This document shows, piece after piece, positions 4,548 through 6,599 of a DNA stretch of 6,599 nucleotides. Within the stretch, counting starts at the first letter, position 1. The number at the start of each line of letters is the position of its first letter. A program made the translations under genes and the position numbers. Origin of the DNA: an uncultured Lachnospiraceae bacterium (GTDB lineage Bacteria; Bacillota; Clostridia; Lachnospirales; Lachnospiraceae); NCBI GenBank assembly GCA_947177465.1, contig CAMWUP010000116.1, positions 1-6,599 of the forward strand, read 5' to 3'. The notes beneath the pieces are model-generated. The model was not told where the DNA came from. It did no database searches and was given only the letters and a program-made list of their open reading frames with translations.

Positions 4548-5900
4548 ATGGAGTATTTGGCTGCAGGTGGAATGACAGTGATGGATAAGCTGGGAATCTT
4601 GAGTGATGCCGCCAAGTATGACGTGGCGTGTACCTCCAGCGGCGTGGACAGAAAGGGAAACGGGCGGGACATGGGGAACTGTGTTGCGGCAGGTATCTGT
4701 CATAGCTTCAGCGCTGACGGCAGATGCATTTCTCTCTTAAAGATTCTTTTGACAAACGAATGTATTTACGACTGCAAATACTGTCTGAACCGCAAGTCAA
4801 ACGATATTCCGCGGGCGACCTTCACACCGGAAGAGGTATGTGAGCTGACCATGCAGTTTTACCGGCGAAATTATATCGAAGGGCTGTTTTTAAGCTCAGG
4901 CATCATGCAGAATCCCAACTATACCATGGAACTGATATACCGGACCATCTGGATTCTGCGCAACCGCTGTCGGTTCAACGGCTATGTGCATGTCAAGGCG
5001 ATACCGGGGGCTGATCCGCGTCTGATTCAACTGACAGGGTATCTTGCGGACAGAATGAGTGTCAATCTGGAGCTGCCGACGGCAGAGGGGCTGAAAAATC
5101 TTGCGCCGAACAAGCACAGGAAAACCATACTCGCTCCCATGCGGCAGATACAGAACGGGATTACGGAAAACAAAAACGAATTGATGCTGTACCGCAACGC
5201 GCCCCGTTTTGTGGGAGGCGGGCAGTCCACGCAGATGATTATCGGCGCGACGCCGGAGAGCGATTATCAGATTATGAACGTAGCAGAGAGCCTGTATCAG
5301 AAGTTTTCTCTCAAGCGCGTATTTTACTCGGCTTTTGTCAAGGTCAATGAGGACAAAGCGCTGCCGGCGCTGCCGGGCGGACCGCCCCTTTTAAGGGAGC
5401 ACAGGCTTTATCAGGCAGACTGGCTGCTGCGATTTTATGGATTTAGGGCGGAAGAGCTGCTGAGTGAGAACAGACCCTTCTTTAATGTTATGCTGGACCC
5501 GAAGGAGGATTGGGCGGTTAGGCATTTGGAGCAGTTTCCGGTGGAGATTAACAGGGCGCCATATGAGATGATAGTCAGGGTGCCGGGCATCGGGGTCAAG
5601 AGCGCCATGCGCATTGTCAATGCGAGGCGGACAGCCAGTCTCGATTTTCTTTCCCTGAAAAAAATAGGCGTGGTCTTAAAAAGGGCGCTGTATTTTATTA
5701 CCTGCAACGGAAAGATGATGTACCGGACAAAGCTGGAAGAGGACTACATCGTAAGAAACCTGACCGCAGATGCAAAGAACCGGCAGCAGTTTGCTTCGGA
5801 CGGAATGAGCTACCGGCAGCTGTCGTTGTTTGACGATACCATAACAGGGGCGCAGCCAACAGTGGAGGATAATGGAAAAGCGGCGTTTGGAGAGCTTTAG
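4548..5900 (+). CDS. Putative DNA modification/repair radical SAM protein with helix-hairpin-helix
   Basis: 450 aa, of the family named 'putative DNA modification/repair radical SAM protein' (TIGR03916-type), whose reaction is not established to my knowledge. Visible: MDKLGILSDAAKYD 12-25; further Cys at 28, 45, 51 and 60; the radical SAM cluster motif CIYDCKYC with Cys72, Cys76 and Cys79; LFLSSGI 113-119 in the glycine-motif region; and VRVPGIGVKSAMRIV 343-357, a helix-hairpin-helix typical of non-specific DNA binding. QLSLF at 424-428 is an exact match to the beta-clamp-binding consensus. Start ATG 4548 is backed by AAGGAGAAGG at 4531-4540; the in-frame GTG 4518 lies in a LexA-like box. The DUF4130 partner follows after 63 bp on the same strand, so they likely form an operon. 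The promoter and two SOS-like boxes upstream suggest damage induction. Confidence 0.93.
   Translation: MEYLAAGGMTVMDKLGILSDAAKYDVACTSSGVDRKGNGRDMGNCVAAGICHSFSADGRCISLLKILLTNECIYDCKYCLNRKSNDIPRATFTPEEVCELTMQFYRRNYIEGLFLSSGIMQNPNYTMELIYRTIWILRNRCRFNGYVHVKAIPGADPRLIQLTGYLADRMSVNLELPTAEGLKNLAPNKHRKTILAPMRQIQNGITENKNELMLYRNAPRFVGGGQSTQMIIGATPESDYQIMNVAESLYQKFSLKRVFYSAFVKVNEDKALPALPGGPPLLREHRLYQADWLLRFYGFRAEELLSENRPFFNVMLDPKEDWAVRHLEQFPVEINRAPYEMIVRVPGIGVKSAMRIVNARRTASLDFLSLKKIGVVLKRALYFITCNGKMMYRTKLEEDYIVRNLTADAKNRQQFASDGMSYRQLSLFDDTITGAQPTVEDNGKAAFGEL
5817..5831 (+). other. Beta-sliding-clamp-binding motif QLSLF in the radical SAM protein
   Basis: Codons 424-428 encode QLSLF, the optimal bacterial clamp-binding pentapeptide (QL[S/D]LF) known from polymerases and repair proteins. 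It lies after the helix-hairpin-helix region in a likely flexible tail, as expected for a functional motif. Interaction is inferred from the motif alone. Confidence 0.6.
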
Positions 5901-5950
5901 AGGAGCACTTGTGTTTTGACTAAATGGGTCAGCTTTGATGAAATGCCGCA

Positions 5951-5955
5951 GGAGG
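5951..5955 (+). promoter_or_regulatory. Ribosome binding site of the DUF4130 gene
   Basis: GGAGG, 8 nt before ATG 5964. It favours this start over in-frame ATG 5943, which lacks a ribosome site, and over TTG 5916, which has only GAGGAG (5900-5905) 10 nt upstream. Confidence 0.75.
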
Positions 5956-5963
5956 TATGGACG

Positions 5964-6599
5964 ATGGCAGATGAAGAAAACATAGTATTGCTCTGTGAGG
6001 ACAGTCTGGAGGGGATTTTTACCGGTATTTATGAGGCTTATGCTCTTAAAAGACCGCACTATTGCATATCTCTACAGATAGCGGGCGAAGGAGATATGCT
6101 GCTTTTTACTACTTACCGGACAGTAGAGCCTGACAGTATTAAAACGGAAAAGGTGATTCGTACGCTGCGCAGCCGCTTTGGGGATAAGGATTATTTTGCG
6201 CTCTGTCTGGCGGCAGCCGCAACAGCATCGGACAAAGCGCAGGCAGTTTATAAAACGGTAGTCTGGGGACTTTCCGGCAGGCGGCGTGGGAGCATCCTGG
6301 ACCATCTGGCGGACGATAATGTGCGCAGGACATTGGAACTGAGCCGCGGCGCCGGCAATGAACTACATCGCATGAAGGAATTTCTGCGTTTTGCTGAGCT
6401 GGAGGGAGGCGTGCTCTACGCAGTAATCGGACCGAAGGACAACGTGCTGCCCATGCTCACGGTTCATTTTGCGGACAGGCTTCCGATGGAAAACTTTGTC
6501 ATCTGCGACGAAAACCGAAAGCTGTATGCCATACACCCTGCCGGAAAGGATTGGTTTTTGATGAGCGGGCAGGATACGCCGATGCGGGCGGGAGAGGAG
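5964..6599 (+). CDS. DUF4130 / TIGR03915-type DNA metabolism protein, 3' truncated by the window edge
   Basis: The frame is open from ATG 5964 to the last base, giving 212 codons without a stop. It matches the 'probable DNA metabolism protein' family that accompanies the upstream radical SAM protein. Visible: the N-terminal LLCEDSLEGIFTGIYEAY 9-26, typical of the family start; NELHRMKEFLRFAEL 132-146; LYAVIGPKDNVLPML 151-165; and VHFADRLPMENFVICDENR 167-185. The family is about 250 aa alone. In some bacteria it is fused to a C-terminal uracil-DNA-glycosylase-like domain; whether that occurs here cannot be seen. The protein probably works with the radical SAM enzyme in DNA repair or modification, since the two genes are co-oriented and 63 bp apart; its molecular role is not known. 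The frame continues upstream to the radical SAM stop codon, so longer starts (TTG 5916, ATG 5943) are possible but less well supported. Confidence 0.9.
   Translation, partial: MADEENIVLLCEDSLEGIFTGIYEAYALKRPHYCISLQIAGEGDMLLFTTYRTVEPDSIKTEKVIRTLRSRFGDKDYFALCLAAAATASDKAQAVYKTVVWGLSGRRRGSILDHLADDNVRRTLELSRGAGNELHRMKEFLRFAELEGGVLYAVIGPKDNVLPMLTVHFADRLPMENFVICDENRKLYAIHPAGKDWFLMSGQDTPMRAGEE

Overview
The window reads as chromosomal DNA of a Clostridia-type Firmicute, most likely a Lachnospiraceae-like gut anaerobe. This rests on strong GGAGG-type ribosome sites, a mix of GC-rich and AT-rich codons, an SH3b-NlpC/P60 cell-wall hydrolase with a low-complexity acidic linker, a DUF1848 protein, an AsnA-type asparagine synthetase, and the radical SAM / DUF4130 DNA-repair pair. 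No mobile element, CRISPR array, rRNA or tRNA was seen. The taxonomic statement is inference from gene content.

Layout, left to right: (1) the last 36 codons of a nitroreductase-family protein (+). (2) A secreted or membrane-anchored peptidoglycan hydrolase with two SH3b domains, a coiled coil and a C-terminal NlpC/P60 domain (+). (3) A ribbon-helix-helix regulator (-), whose stop codon overlaps that of the hydrolase tail to tail. A perfect 10-bp inverted repeat lies at its promoter. (4) A DUF1848 protein (-) with a radical-SAM-like CxxxCxxC at its C-terminus. (5) asnA, aspartate-ammonia ligase (-), with a clear intrinsic terminator and its own promoter. (6) A divergent intergenic region with two back-to-back promoters and two LexA/DinR-like boxes. 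(7) A radical SAM DNA modification/repair protein (+), followed after 63 bp by (8) the first 212 codons of its DUF4130 partner, which runs off the right edge.

The most interesting part is the right half. The radical SAM/DUF4130 pair is a known but biochemically obscure cassette, linked in some bacteria to a uracil-DNA-glycosylase-like domain. Its promoter is bracketed by two sites resembling the Gram-positive SOS box, one of them fitting the 14-base consensus at all but one position. The radical SAM protein ends in QLSLF, the textbook beta-sliding-clamp-binding pentapeptide. The nearby DUF1848 protein, which looks like a rearranged radical SAM enzyme, ends in the related QLDIF. Together these suggest a damage-inducible, replisome-associated radical SAM repair function. 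That conclusion is inference; the motifs themselves are directly visible.
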